From NCBI GenBank assembly GCA_017307165.1, contig JAFKGK010000003.1, forward strand, positions 186,001 through 250,000: a DNA stretch of 64,000 bases. The letters are read 5' to 3'. A model generated the notes under the pieces. The model saw only the letters and a program-made list of their open reading frames with translations. It was not told where the DNA came from and searched no databases. The number at the start of each line of letters is the position of its first letter. Position 1 is the first letter of the stretch. A program made the translations under genes and the position numbers. This document shows, piece after piece, positions 1-9,009 of this stretch. This stretch comes from Candidatus Melainabacteria bacterium. Its GTDB lineage: Bacteria; Cyanobacteriota; Vampirovibrionia; Obscuribacterales; Obscuribacteraceae.

Positions 1-243
1 CTCAGGGTCAAGGCACAAAAGGTCGAGGAGATGGATCTCCCCCGCGTTACCATGCGCGATCACCTCAATGCTTTCTGGACCATGATTATTTCGAGTTTTA
101 TGGTCCAAAATCGCCAGTGCCGCTATTATGGGCATGTCCTGCCGCCTGCCGGCTGGGTCGCGGGCATCAAGCCCCGCTGTGCCGATTGTCATGCCGAGAT
201 CTCCGATCCTAATGATCTGCGCAAGGCCGAGCCCAGGCAATAG
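1..243 (+). CDS. 3' end of a small Cys-containing protein, unknown
   Basis: The frame is open from the first base of the window, so the gene probably begins upstream; an internal ATG at 31 is possible. About 80 residues are visible, ending with a CADC motif and one further cysteine some 30 residues earlier, which could form a small metal-binding knuckle. No family is recognised. It converges on the TPR gene downstream, with only 8 bases between the two stop codons. Whether it is a real gene rests only on the open frame and the ordered cysteines. Confidence 0.4.
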   Translation, partial: LRVKAQKVEEMDLPRVTMRDHLNAFWTMIISSFMVQNRQCRYYGHVLPPAGWVAGIKPRCADCHAEISDPNDLRKAEPRQ

Positions 244-251
244 CCTGGCAA

Positions 252-1643
252 CTAATTAGAGTACTGACGCTTTTCTAAGTAGTATTTTTGAGCTTCGGCA
301 AAGCGTCCCAATGTGGATAGCGCGTGACCCAGGTCTTCCAGGGCGCGCGCTTTTACTTTCTGGTCGCCGAGTTTCTTAAAATTTGGATTTTCTACAACCA
401 TGGTCAGAGTCTTTTCGGCCAATTCGGGCTCCATTGCTCGCAGATAGGTCGCGCCCAATTCGCTCAGCAAGACGAGCGTACCTGGGGTGTCGACACGGCT
501 GTACTCCTTGAGATTGAGAGCTGACTTGAGAGTGCGTACCGACTCGTCAAAGGAGCCTGAGTTGCGGAGGCTGGCACTCAAACGTGCATACTGGAGGGCA
601 AGTTGCATGCTGTCATGGGTGCGCGCAGATCTCAAATCCTTGATTTTTGCACGAGCATCTTGAATGTTTGCCTTCTCTTTCGCAAGCAGATTTTCTTTTT
701 CTCTTTCTTTTGCTTGCTCTTTATGGGCCTCGTTTTCGTGACCTGATTTGTTCTCGTTGCTAAAGTTGTAGTCAAAGCGAAATGAGAGAAAGAGCTTGTC
801 CTCGTCGCTTTCCTTGCTTATGTCGGCAAAGGGCTGCGCGGCTTTTACAGCCGCTATACATGCTTTATCGGCATCTGCATCGTTGCTTGATGTGAGCATC
901 TGCTCTTGATCGACCCGACCATGATCGAGGACTTCAAATCCGACCTCGGCGCTGTAGCTGAAAGTCCGCTTGGGAGGTTGCCAGGCGCGTTTGATTTTGA
1001 TGCTCATATCTGAGAGAAAGGCGTTGACGATGCTGCCTGCTTCGATCCTCACCTCATCGCTCTTTGCTTTTTGTCCGGCTTTGGCATATAGTTCGCTCAA
1101 AAATGACATGCGCGAGGATAAAGAGGGATTGTTACGGCTAAAAGCTTTGCGCACCATATCTAGTGCCATGTCGATATCTGTGATCGCTTCGTCTTGTAAA
1201 GCCTTTTGCTTCTCTGGATTGGTTTCTTTCTCTGCCCTGCCGAGCAAAACCTCGGCTAGATCTGCCAATACCAATGCTCTTTCGCTATTGGATAGAGGCG
1301 GATCGGCTAAAGCGGCAGCCAGGGCCTGCCTGTTGATAGCCTCTGCCTTTTGCAAGTCTCCCTCAAAAAAATAAACGGCAGCAAGAGCCGAGCAAGCCTT
1401 GCGGGAGCGTATTCGATCTTTGCTATTGTCTGCCGAGGCGATCAGTCCTTCGAGTATCTGTCTCGATTTGTCAAAATCTCTGTTTTCGCGCAATTCGCGG
1501 GCCGTGGACAATTTGTGCTCCCAGACATCTGCATCGCTGCCAGTGAGCTGTGCGTGAGCCATAGCGCCACATGACAGCGCCAATATACTCGCACTCGCAA
1601 TAGAGATGCATAACAAATTAGTCTTGAGACTGGGCCTGGGCAA
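252..1643 (-). CDS. Exported TPR protein with an internal TonB-C-like domain
   Basis: 463 aa. An N-terminal signal peptide (charged start, hydrophobic run 8-27, AHA-Q cleavage near residue 31) sends it across the inner membrane. TPR-like helices fill about 35-205. Residues 214-294 look like a TonB C-terminal domain: an AWQPP start, a V.F.V...G.V core, a TSS turn, and a D...AAV.AAQPF ending. A Lys/Glu-rich probable coiled coil (300-340) and two or three more TPRs follow. It is the last gene of a serC-serA operon: its start lies 26 bases inside serA, needed to keep the basic n-region of the signal peptide. Likely a periplasmic scaffold; the partner is unknown, and a link to serine synthesis is only positional. 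Confidence 0.75.
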   Translation of the reverse strand: MPRPSLKTNLLCISIASASILALSCGAMAHAQLTGSDADVWEHKLSTARELRENRDFDKSRQILEGLIASADNSKDRIRSRKACSALAAVYFFEGDLQKAEAINRQALAAALADPPLSNSERALVLADLAEVLLGRAEKETNPEKQKALQDEAITDIDMALDMVRKAFSRNNPSLSSRMSFLSELYAKAGQKAKSDEVRIEAGSIVNAFLSDMSIKIKRAWQPPKRTFSYSAEVGFEVLDHGRVDQEQMLTSSNDADADKACIAAVKAAQPFADISKESDEDKLFLSFRFDYNFSNENKSGHENEAHKEQAKEREKENLLAKEKANIQDARAKIKDLRSARTHDSMQLALQYARLSASLRNSGSFDESVRTLKSALNLKEYSRVDTPGTLVLLSELGATYLRAMEPELAEKTLTMVVENPNFKKLGDQKVKARALEDLGHALSTLGRFAEAQKYYLEKRQYSN

Positions 1644-2862
1644 GTTCTATTTCCTTAGATTTGTTAGATCTGCCGTGTGCTGTGATGACTCGTACATTGA
1701 GGACTCCCTCAATAGATTTGATTTTTTGTATCACCGTATCCGGTATCAATTTTTCGCACTCTACCAGGGTACAGGCGATGTCCTGGCGCGAGCGATTGAG
1801 CATGTCGAGGATATTTATATTTTCAGCAGAAATTGCAGAGGATATGCGCTCGATCATGTGCGGCACGTTTGCGTTTGCCACGACCAGCCTGTTTTGGACC
1901 TGCCCCGGCAGATGCATCTCGGGAAAATTGACAGAATTTGTGATCGAACCCGTCTCAAGATAGGCGCGTACTTCGTCGGCTACCATGACGGCGCAGTTTT
2001 CCTCGGCTTCCTCGGTAGATGCGCCTAGATGCGGCAAGCATATGACGCCCGGATGGCCGATCATGCCACTTTTGGGAAAGTCGGAGACATAACGTTGGAT
2101 CCTGCCGTGATCGAGTGCCTCGATCACGGCAGCGTCATCGACTATTTGAGCGCGTGAAAAATTGAGTATGATCAGATTAGGCTTGGCTTTGGCCAATCTG
2201 CGGGCATCGATTAGATGCTTGGTCTCCTGGAGCAAGGGCACGTGTACCGAGACAAAGTCTGATTGGGATAGCAATTCGGTGACGCTGGATGCTCCTTGTA
2301 CTTCGGAGCGCAATTGCCAGGCATTTTTGACGGTGATATTGGGATCGTAGCCGATCACGTTCATGCCTAGATTGATAGCGGCATTAGCCACCCTGACGCC
2401 AATGGCCCCGAGGCCGACGACGCCTAGCGTCCGGCCCATCAACTCGATGCCTGTAAAATTCTTTTTTTCGGCTTCGACAAGCTTGTCGATCTCGTTATCC
2501 GTACCGGACAAACTCTGAGTAAAAGCAGCGGCATCGATGACTTTGCGAGCGGCAAGCAGCATTGCCAGTAATACCAGCTCTTTGACTGCATTGGCATTGG
2601 CGCCTGGTGTGTTAAAAACTGGTATGCCCTTGGCGCTGAGAGCTTGCACAGGGATATTATTGACTCCGGCTCCAGCTCTGCCGACTGCCTGCAAAGTAGT
2701 AGGGATGGACCAGTCGTGCAAGTTGTAGCTACGCAAGAGCACTGCATCCGGTCTGGCAGTCTCAGAGCTGATCTCGTAGCGGTCTCGTGGAAAGCGCTCC
2801 AATCCTTTTACTCGTATATTGTTGAGGGTCAAGATCTTGAAGATTGTTTCGGGCGTTGTCAT
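1618..2862 (-). CDS. serA: D-3-phosphoglycerate dehydrogenase
   Basis: 414 aa. Oxidises 3-phosphoglycerate to 3-phosphohydroxypyruvate with NAD+, the first step of serine synthesis. Visible are the substrate-side motif GRAGAGVNNIP (61-71), the NTPGANANAVKE segment (84-95), the Rossmann glycine motif GLGAIG (150-155), an Arg in a NFSRAQ stretch and the catalytic His in CLPHLGAS. Residues from about 325 form one C-terminal ACT domain, the usual site of serine feedback control. The length fits the short ACT-type enzymes that lack the extra ASB domain. It lies 10 bases downstream of serC and overlaps the following TPR gene. Confidence 0.93.
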   Translation of the reverse strand: MTTPETIFKILTLNNIRVKGLERFPRDRYEISSETARPDAVLLRSYNLHDWSIPTTLQAVGRAGAGVNNIPVQALSAKGIPVFNTPGANANAVKELVLLAMLLAARKVIDAAAFTQSLSGTDNEIDKLVEAEKKNFTGIELMGRTLGVVGLGAIGVRVANAAINLGMNVIGYDPNITVKNAWQLRSEVQGASSVTELLSQSDFVSVHVPLLQETKHLIDARRLAKAKPNLIILNFSRAQIVDDAAVIEALDHGRIQRYVSDFPKSGMIGHPGVICLPHLGASTEEAEENCAVMVADEVRAYLETGSITNSVNFPEMHLPGQVQNRLVVANANVPHMIERISSAISAENINILDMLNRSRQDIACTLVECEKLIPDTVIQKIKSIEGVLNVRVITAHGRSNKSKEIELAQAQSQD

Positions 2863-2872
2863 TTAGCGATCC

Positions 2873-4003
2873 TTATGCAAAGTCTTTGTCAAACTGCCTG
2901 ATCAACTGGCAGAGAGCCTTAGTCGAGTCTAGATCGACTGCATTGTAGAGACTGGCTCTCATGCCTCCTACAGCTCGGTGACCAGCCAGGCCTATAAAGC
3001 CTTGCTTGTCGGCCTGGGCTAAAAAGGCTTTTTCGATTTTTTTGTCCGGATCGGATCGCTTGATTACAAATGGCACATTCATGCGTGATCTGTAGGCTGG
3101 GTCGACAGGATTTTCAAAGAGTCGAGACTCGTCGATTGCCTGGTACAAGATCTTTGCTTTTTCTTCGTTCATTGCTTCAATTGCTGCTAATCCACCCTGG
3201 TCTTTCACCCACTGGCAGACTAGACCGCATAGATACCAGGCAAAAGTCGGCGGTGTATTGGCCATCGAATCATTGTCCGCAAGCACCTTATAATCGAGTA
3301 AATACGGGATTGGACCTTGCGGGTGGGCCAAGCCGATCAGATCCTTACGGACTATGACTATGGTGAGGCCGGATGGGCCCATATTCTTTTGAGCTCCAGC
3401 ATAGATCAGGCCATAACGAGAGACGTCTATCTGTCGAGACATTATGTTGGAGGACATATCGCTGATAAGTGGACAATCACCATTTTTAAAATCGTATGCA
3501 GGGGGAAATTCGATACCGTGGATGGTTTCATTGTCCGTAAAATGCAGATATTGCGTATCGGCAAGCCGCTCTCTGGCAGCCTCGAGCTTGGCATTCAGAT
3601 CCAGAGGCAATGATCGGTACGATTGACTACGGCTTTCGGCTATTACTTCGACCTTGGTGAGACGTTTTGCCTCGGCTATGGCTCGGTCAGACCAAAAGCC
3701 TGTATCGATGTAAGCTGCACGGGGACTGATGTCAGATCGATTGATGTTGAGCGGTACGCACGAAAACTGAGTGGTGGCGCCACCTTGCATAAATAGTACT
3801 GCGTAGTTATCGCTGATTGAGAGGATCTCGCGCAGGTCTTGTTCGCATTTTGACGCAATGGTCTGAAACTCTTTAGACCGGTGGCTCATCTCCATGACTG
3901 AGATGCCAGTACCCTGGTAATCCAAAAGTTGGCGTCGGGCGGTCTCCAGAACAGCAGGCGGCAATTTGGCCGGGCCAGCTCCAAAATTGTGCTTAAGGTC
4001 CAA
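2873..4003 (-). CDS. serC: Phosphoserine aminotransferase
   Basis: 376 aa, class V PLP aminotransferase fold. Transfers the amino group of glutamate to 3-phosphohydroxypyruvate, the second step of serine synthesis. The N-terminus has the FGAGPAKLP substrate-binding motif typical of SerC, followed by MEMSHRSKEF. The PLP lysine sits in YAGAQKNMGPSG, and a conserved GGMRASLYN motif lies near the C-terminus. First gene of the serC-serA unit, so both enzymes of the consecutive steps are made together. serB (the phosphatase) is not in the window. Confidence 0.95.
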   Translation of the reverse strand: MDLKHNFGAGPAKLPPAVLETARRQLLDYQGTGISVMEMSHRSKEFQTIASKCEQDLREILSISDNYAVLFMQGGATTQFSCVPLNINRSDISPRAAYIDTGFWSDRAIAEAKRLTKVEVIAESRSQSYRSLPLDLNAKLEAARERLADTQYLHFTDNETIHGIEFPPAYDFKNGDCPLISDMSSNIMSRQIDVSRYGLIYAGAQKNMGPSGLTIVIVRKDLIGLAHPQGPIPYLLDYKVLADNDSMANTPPTFAWYLCGLVCQWVKDQGGLAAIEAMNEEKAKILYQAIDESRLFENPVDPAYRSRMNVPFVIKRSDPDKKIEKAFLAQADKQGFIGLAGHRAVGGMRASLYNAVDLDSTKALCQLIRQFDKDFA

Positions 4004-4066
4004 GGTCTAGACTCCAGGTTGACCTGTATAGTCTGACAAAATCAAGCCACAAAATCCATAAATAAG

Positions 4067-5617
4067 CTATTTGGTCTCGGCAGATTGTGACAAGGGCTCA
4101 ATGTTTGAATCAGGTGAAAGCACAACGATCATATCTGAAGGAGCATGGACGTCCAGGGCGATCGTGATCGGATAGGGTTCGAGCTCGACCATGTCCTGCT
4201 TGACTCTGGCTGCTAGACCTTCGTCTGCTCGGTAGCTCGTGGCTATGATCTGCTCGTGGGCGCAATCATTGCTTTCGCCTCTTTGCAGATATTTGACCTT
4301 GATACCAGCAGCGTTGAGGCGGCCTTCGAGATTGCGGGCTTGGGTCTCCTGTCCTCTAGGATAACGGACGATCACAGAGATCTCTTTGTTTGCAGCGGAT
4401 TTGGCCCAGTCGGTGTTGAGTCTATCGTTGCCGTTCAAAGTGGCAGTATCTACGTCGTCAGCGAGCTCAGCTGCATGAGCTGAGTCGACTGGCGCATCGG
4501 CGATGGTGTTTGAGGAGCGATTAGAACGATAAGCTATGGCTGCCCCGGTATTGGCGGCAATGATATCCACAGCAAGAGGCGCCCCGGCCAATCTATGCAA
4601 GACCAGGGCGGAGGTCTCGGCGTCGGGCAGCCAGTAGCTGCCTCCAGATATCGTGCTGGCAGTCCCAGGGAGCATGGCCGTTTGGATCTGGTTTGGCTTG
4701 ATATTGCGAGCCACCGCAGCGAGTTTGAGCATGTCGGTCATTGAAAGATCGGTACGGACATAATCACTGGCTAGTTTTGCCAGCTGAGGTAGTTTTAAGA
4801 GGACTTCGGGTTCTTCAAATTTTTTCTTGACCTGTCGCAAAAACCATTGCTGGCGTTCGATGCGGCCGATATCACCCTTAGGATCGTGTCTAAAACGTAC
4901 GTATTCTTCGACTTGTGCAGCATTGAGTCGGGTCAGACCTGGCGTCAGGGCTATATTGAGCCTGCCAGCGCGGTCGCGATAATGCATGCTTTTTTCGACC
5001 ATTATCTCTACAGGGCCCAGGGTCTCAAAGACTTTTTTTAGACCCTGAACGTCGATCACCACATAATGATCGATGGGAACACCAAAGTCCTCTGAAACAG
5101 TCTTGACTGCTAAGTCAGGACCTCCATAGGCATGCGCTGAGTTGATCTTTTCTATATGGTTGTTTTCGGCTATACGTACTCTCGAATCACGAGGGATCGA
5201 GACCATATTGACTTTTGGAGGCAGGCGCTTGTTGCTGTCAAATGGATCGACGTCACCAGGGACAACGCTGCAGAGAATCATCGTATCTGAGCGGCAACCC
5301 TTAAATCTTTCAGTGTCACGACCATTGCTATCGACACCCATGAGGAGAATATTGGTCCGACGATCGATAGAAGGTGCAAGGTTGAGTATGTCTAGCGGGC
5401 TTTGGGACTTTTGCTCGGCGGGCGTTTGCGGTGCTTGGACGATTTTTTTGCCAGGCTCTGCCGCTGGGGTGAGTCGATAATCTGTCTTAAAAGAACCTGA
5501 AAGCGATAAACCTATGGCACATCCCGCTATGGCCGCTAGACCGGCTTGCCATACGGGAGGAAAATGCGCCTTGCGAGGCTCGGAAATCTTGTCGGGTTGG
5601 GGAGATTGTGATTGCAT
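4067..5617 (-). CDS. LytR-CpsA-Psr (LCP) family protein with LytR_C domain
   Basis: 516 aa. LCP enzymes transfer lipid-linked glycopolymers to peptidoglycan or related acceptors at the outer face of the inner membrane. A single membrane anchor spans about 23-44, followed by a linker. The LCP domain (about 85-330) shows NILLMGVDSNG, SDTMIL, the pyrophosphate-contacting SIPRDSRV, the acidic/basic INSAHAYGG segment and the RFRHDPKGDIGRIERQ core. Residues about 410-500 match the LytR_C type (ISVIVRY... N.EG.L..AG). It is transcribed divergently from the aldolase gene. Which polymer it attaches cannot be told from sequence. Confidence 0.88.
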   Translation of the reverse strand: MQSQSPQPDKISEPRKAHFPPVWQAGLAAIAGCAIGLSLSGSFKTDYRLTPAAEPGKKIVQAPQTPAEQKSQSPLDILNLAPSIDRRTNILLMGVDSNGRDTERFKGCRSDTMILCSVVPGDVDPFDSNKRLPPKVNMVSIPRDSRVRIAENNHIEKINSAHAYGGPDLAVKTVSEDFGVPIDHYVVIDVQGLKKVFETLGPVEIMVEKSMHYRDRAGRLNIALTPGLTRLNAAQVEEYVRFRHDPKGDIGRIERQQWFLRQVKKKFEEPEVLLKLPQLAKLASDYVRTDLSMTDMLKLAAVARNIKPNQIQTAMLPGTASTISGGSYWLPDAETSALVLHRLAGAPLAVDIIAANTGAAIAYRSNRSSNTIADAPVDSAHAAELADDVDTATLNGNDRLNTDWAKSAANKEISVIVRYPRGQETQARNLEGRLNAAGIKVKYLQRGESNDCAHEQIIATSYRADEGLAARVKQDMVELEPYPITIALDVHAPSDMIVVLSPDSNIEPLSQSAETK

Positions 5618-5755
5618 CTAGGTGACTTTAGCAGGGCTTGATTTGCAGATTACTTACAGCATATGCCCGCGAGCGATTAGCTATACTTCTTAGCAGCTAA
5701 GTTTTTGCAATAGATTTTACCGTCGCTTAGCAATGCCTTGTCAAAGGAGTTAACC

Positions 5756-6418
5756 GTGCAATTATTTTTAGACACAGCAAATCTGGATGAGATCCGCGAG
5801 ATCGCAGCCTGGGGCGTATTGGATGGCATCACCACCAATCCAAGCCTCGTCGGCAAAGAAAAGAGCGATTTTAAAAAGCTCGTACAGGAGATTTGCAAGA
5901 TTGTTCCTGGCCCTGTTTCCGCCGAAGTAGTGGCCACCGACGCCGAAGGCATGATCAAAGAAGGCCGCAGTATCGCAACCTGGGCTGAAAATGTCATCGT
6001 CAAATGCCCTTTGACCCCTGCTGGTCTGCAAGCCACCTCAACCTTGGCCAAGGACGGCATCAGAGTCAACGTCACATTGTGTTTCTCCACCAACCAGGCA
6101 CTTTTGGCAGCCAATGCCGGAGCTTACTTTGTCAGCCCCTTTGTTGGCCGTCTCGATGATATCAACCAGGATGGCTCTGCATTGATTGCCGAGATCGCTC
6201 AGATGTTCAGCATCCATGCTATCGAGACCCAGGTCCTGGCTGCTTCGATCCGTACCCCAGTGCATGTGACTTCGGCTGCTTTGGCCGGTGCCGATATAGC
6301 CACGATGCCATACAAGGTATTCAAGCAGCTCGTGCATCATCCTCTGACTGACAAGGGTGTAGAGTCCTTTATGGCTGATTGGGCCAAAGTAAAGGACGTA
6401 GTCGGCTCCGTCGGCTAA
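5756..6418 (+). CDS. tal: Transaldolase-like fructose-6-phosphate aldolase family protein
   Basis: 220 aa from the GTG at 5756. That start is chosen because AAAGGAG (5743-5749) lies 6 bases ahead; a TTG at 5738 would place the ribosome site inside the gene. It is the short class I aldolase family of about 215-220 aa (transaldolase subfamily 3B / FSA), acting in the non-oxidative pentose phosphate pathway or on fructose 6-phosphate. [12 protein letters not shown] opens the protein, GITTNPSLV follows, and the Schiff-base lysine lies in NVIVKCPLT. Sequence alone does not separate transaldolase from FSA activity, though this branch is usually annotated as transaldolase. A terminator follows the gene. 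Confidence 0.88.
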   Translation: MQLFLDTANLDEIREIAAWGVLDGITTNPSLVGKEKSDFKKLVQEICKIVPGPVSAEVVATDAEGMIKEGRSIATWAENVIVKCPLTPAGLQATSTLAKDGIRVNVTLCFSTNQALLAANAGAYFVSPFVGRLDDINQDGSALIAEIAQMFSIHAIETQVLAASIRTPVHVTSAALAGADIATMPYKVFKQLVHHPLTDKGVESFMADWAKVKDVVGSVG

Positions 6419-6430
6419 GTCAAGCGTGGA

Positions 6431-6471
6431 GAGGCCGCGCCTGCCACTTGCGGGGGCGCGGTCTTTCTTTT
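6431..6471 (+). terminator. Rho-independent terminator after tal
   Basis: CCGCGCC (6435-6441) pairs with GGCGCGG (6455-6461), followed by TCTTTCTTTT. It lies 12 bases beyond the aldolase stop and ends just before the ribosome site of the next gene. Confidence 0.8.
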
Positions 6472-6487
6472 ACATTTAAAAGAGAGC

Positions 6488-7774
6488 ATGGCGATGGAAC
6501 AGATCTTGGACCTTGAAACGGATCGTGAAAACCAGACTGCCGGCCCTTCTGGCCGTATGCACCTAGGCGGCAATGACCTGACCGTCGATGCTGGTCGCGT
6601 CGTGCTCGACGGCACAGTGGTGGGCTATCTCTACGAAAATGGGTTTTTGCGCAGTGCGCGAGAGCAGACAGAGGATGACGAAGATCCCGACACCGGTCAG
6701 TGGAGATTGGTTGACGACCTGGAGGGCTGTGACTTCCAGGGCACGACCCAGGACGGGCTGCCTCTCAGCTTGCCTGGACCTTCAAGCCCTGGCCCCACTG
6801 GCTCGCTCAGCTATAATGGCCGCGACTACCAGGTTATGCAAGGGCGTATCAGCAATGCCCAGCACAAGATTCTCGGCGAATACTACGGCGGTGGCCGCTT
6901 TGTCTTGCGCGATGCCAGGACAAATACCGAGAGGCGCAGTCTTGACGAAGGTTCAGTGATCAATTTTAGTTTCGCCGGCACTGCCAGTGATGGCAGAGAT
7001 TTGTCGGAGCAATACACCAGGCCTCTTTATCGCGATCAAATTTCCTATCACGAAAACGAGATCATCAGATATTTTCAGGATTTTGATAGGCTCGATCAGC
7101 AGCAACGTGATTATGTTATAGAGAGCATGCGCATCTGGGCGGCCTCTGGTATCTTGCAAATAGTACGCAAAAAAGAAGGCAATGCTGCGCTCGGCAACGT
7201 CAAGCATGGAGCGGCTGGCGTGACGAGGGTGCGGACTGGCATGGTCGATCTCGATGCCGAAGAATTTGAGCGCGACATCGATCTATGCGCTAGATTTGGT
7301 CCATTGGCTGTCATCACCACCCGTGTGCCGAGTTATGTAGAGGTGAGAGTCAATCTCGTCGTATCGCACGAATTTGGTCATCAATTGCAGTTTTGTCTTT
7401 CGCAAGCCGCGCAAGACAGGATCGATGAGTTATATCAGGCCAGGCTGGCACGCTCGATTGCCAAATTTCCTCCGCCGTCCGCTTACGATGGCGGATCGGA
7501 ACTAGTCCATGCAGACCAGGTCATGCATAGGGAGTTTATCTCCGGGTATGCCAAGGCTTCAGTCTTTGAATACTGGGCCGAGAGCGTGGCGGCATTTTCT
7601 TTTAAAGAAAGTCGCAAACTGTTGCGCCAGCTCGATCCCGGCATCTTTTCGATCCTCGAGCAGGTAGTATTTACCCCCGAAAAAGTCATGAGCGCCGTGC
7701 TTTGCGAACAGATCCTCAACCTGCAGGCCAGCCTGCGCTTTGGAGGCGAGTTTGGCAAAAACTTGCTGGACTAG
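6488..7774 (+). CDS. Putative gluzincin-type metallopeptidase, unknown family
   Basis: 428 aa, no signal peptide. The N-terminal 150 residues are beta-rich with short repeated G-x-V/L-y units (GRVVLDGTVVGYLYENG type). The C-terminal half holds a zinc-binding HEFGH (His294, Glu295, His298) after a hydrophobic VNLVVS strand. About 65 residues later comes EYWAESVAAF (Glu361/Glu365), the spacing and style of the glutamate ligand in anthrax-lethal-factor-like and Pro-Pro endopeptidase gluzincins. The family assignment is inference; the motif pair is plain. The next gene also carries a metallopeptidase-like domain and overlaps its end, so the two are probably cotranscribed. Confidence 0.65.
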   Translation: MAMEQILDLETDRENQTAGPSGRMHLGGNDLTVDAGRVVLDGTVVGYLYENGFLRSAREQTEDDEDPDTGQWRLVDDLEGCDFQGTTQDGLPLSLPGPSSPGPTGSLSYNGRDYQVMQGRISNAQHKILGEYYGGGRFVLRDARTNTERRSLDEGSVINFSFAGTASDGRDLSEQYTRPLYRDQISYHENEIIRYFQDFDRLDQQQRDYVIESMRIWAASGILQIVRKKEGNAALGNVKHGAAGVTRVRTGMVDLDAEEFERDIDLCARFGPLAVITTRVPSYVEVRVNLVVSHEFGHQLQFCLSQAAQDRIDELYQARLARSIAKFPPPSAYDGGSELVHADQVMHREFISGYAKASVFEYWAESVAAFSFKESRKLLRQLDPGIFSILEQVVFTPEKVMSAVLCEQILNLQASLRFGGEFGKNLLD

Positions 7775-8936
7775 TTGCTATAGAGCCATATGGATTTTGC
7801 TGGTTGTTATCGTACTCGACGCTAACGCTGCTAAGGCTCAAGATCTTTCTCAAGAGCCTGTCTTAGAGATGCAGACTCCTGAGATGGAGGAGCCGCCTCT
7901 AGCGCCGGCAGCACCAGTCAAATCTTTCAGGGATCAGCCTCCTGCTTTATTGCTTTCGCCTCAGGACGAGGCGAGATTGAGTCAGCTTGAGATCAAGGCC
8001 TTTGGCAGCAGCTATGGTGACAACGATCACGCATTAGAAGACAGGTTGGATCATCTCGAACGTGAAGTTTTGGGAGCTAGTCAAATCGGTGACCCTGGCG
8101 AAAGACTAAATCGTCTCGAACATCGCATCATTGGTGGTAGCGGCTTTGGTGGCGGGCAGCCTGTACAATCCGACTGGATGAGGCCAATCCAGACCATGCA
8201 GCAGCTGCAACAGGTTCCAGATGCTGCAATAGCCGCGCAACAAGATGTCATGCCAGCCGTGGCACCGCCTCGCAGACGGCCCGTGCCGGCTGGTCCGACA
8301 CCCAGTACAGCTATAAAAATTGATGCTCAGACCATTGCCGGTGGTTTGGTCTATGATACTAAAAGCAGTGACTATCTTGCCTCCATTATGCGCTTGGACA
8401 ATGGCAATCAAGCCAATGTGCTTAGAGCGCACTTTACTCAGTTTCCCGTCGTCGTGCGCCTGCCAAAAGAAACCCCAGAAGGCTGGCAGAAGACTCTGGA
8501 AGCGACTATCGCCCGTTGGAACCAGTATGTCCCGGTCAAAATGGCATTACCAAATGAGCCCAGCGATATCGATTGCCTATGGGTCAACAAATTGCCTGAC
8601 CGTTGTCTGGCTGTAGCTCGTCTGGAGATCAATCAAGGCGTGCAAAAAGTCCGCCTCTTTCTCTTGCGCCCTAGCTTTTATCCCAAGCAGGTCTCAGAAA
8701 GACAGCTTGCCCAGGTTTTTGCTCGTGAGATCGGCCATGGATTGGGCTTGTGGGGTAAATCGGACAGTGCCCAGGATCTGATGTTTCAATCTGATAAGGC
8801 TCAGGCTCCGGCACGTGGAGTCATTTCCAATCGTGACATCAACACTCTCAAACGGGTACTCCAATCTCCCGCACCCCAAGAAGGGCCTGGCGGGCTGACC
8901 CTGGATAAACCGATGGAATGGGCAACCACTTATTGA
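7752..8936 (+). CDS. Exported matrixin-like protein with a degenerate zinc site
   Basis: 394 aa from TTG 7752, chosen because GGAGG (7742-7746) lies 5 bases ahead and the product then starts with a clean signal peptide (hydrophobic run to AAKAQ). Three RL..LE repeats occupy roughly 70-135, then a Pro-rich linker. The C-terminal domain (about 225-360) has the layout of a matrixin/M10 peptidase: a W..YVPV strand, DCLWV, and then AREIGHGLGLWGKS...DLMF. In active enzymes this reads HExxHxxGxxH; here the first ligand is Arg325 and the third is Lys336, with only His329 kept. Probably a catalytically dead binding protein. It overlaps the preceding gene by 23 bases. Confidence 0.7.
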   Translation: MAKTCWTSCYRAIWILLVVIVLDANAAKAQDLSQEPVLEMQTPEMEEPPLAPAAPVKSFRDQPPALLLSPQDEARLSQLEIKAFGSSYGDNDHALEDRLDHLEREVLGASQIGDPGERLNRLEHRIIGGSGFGGGQPVQSDWMRPIQTMQQLQQVPDAAIAAQQDVMPAVAPPRRRPVPAGPTPSTAIKIDAQTIAGGLVYDTKSSDYLASIMRLDNGNQANVLRAHFTQFPVVVRLPKETPEGWQKTLEATIARWNQYVPVKMALPNEPSDIDCLWVNKLPDRCLAVARLEINQGVQKVRLFLLRPSFYPKQVSERQLAQVFAREIGHGLGLWGKSDSAQDLMFQSDKAQAPARGVISNRDINTLKRVLQSPAPQEGPGGLTLDKPMEWATTY

Positions 8937-9009
8937 GCCTAAATCCTAGATTTTGCTCATGCTCTCTCAGGCCAAAAGACGGACAATATGGCCAAAAGGG
9001 AGAATAAAC

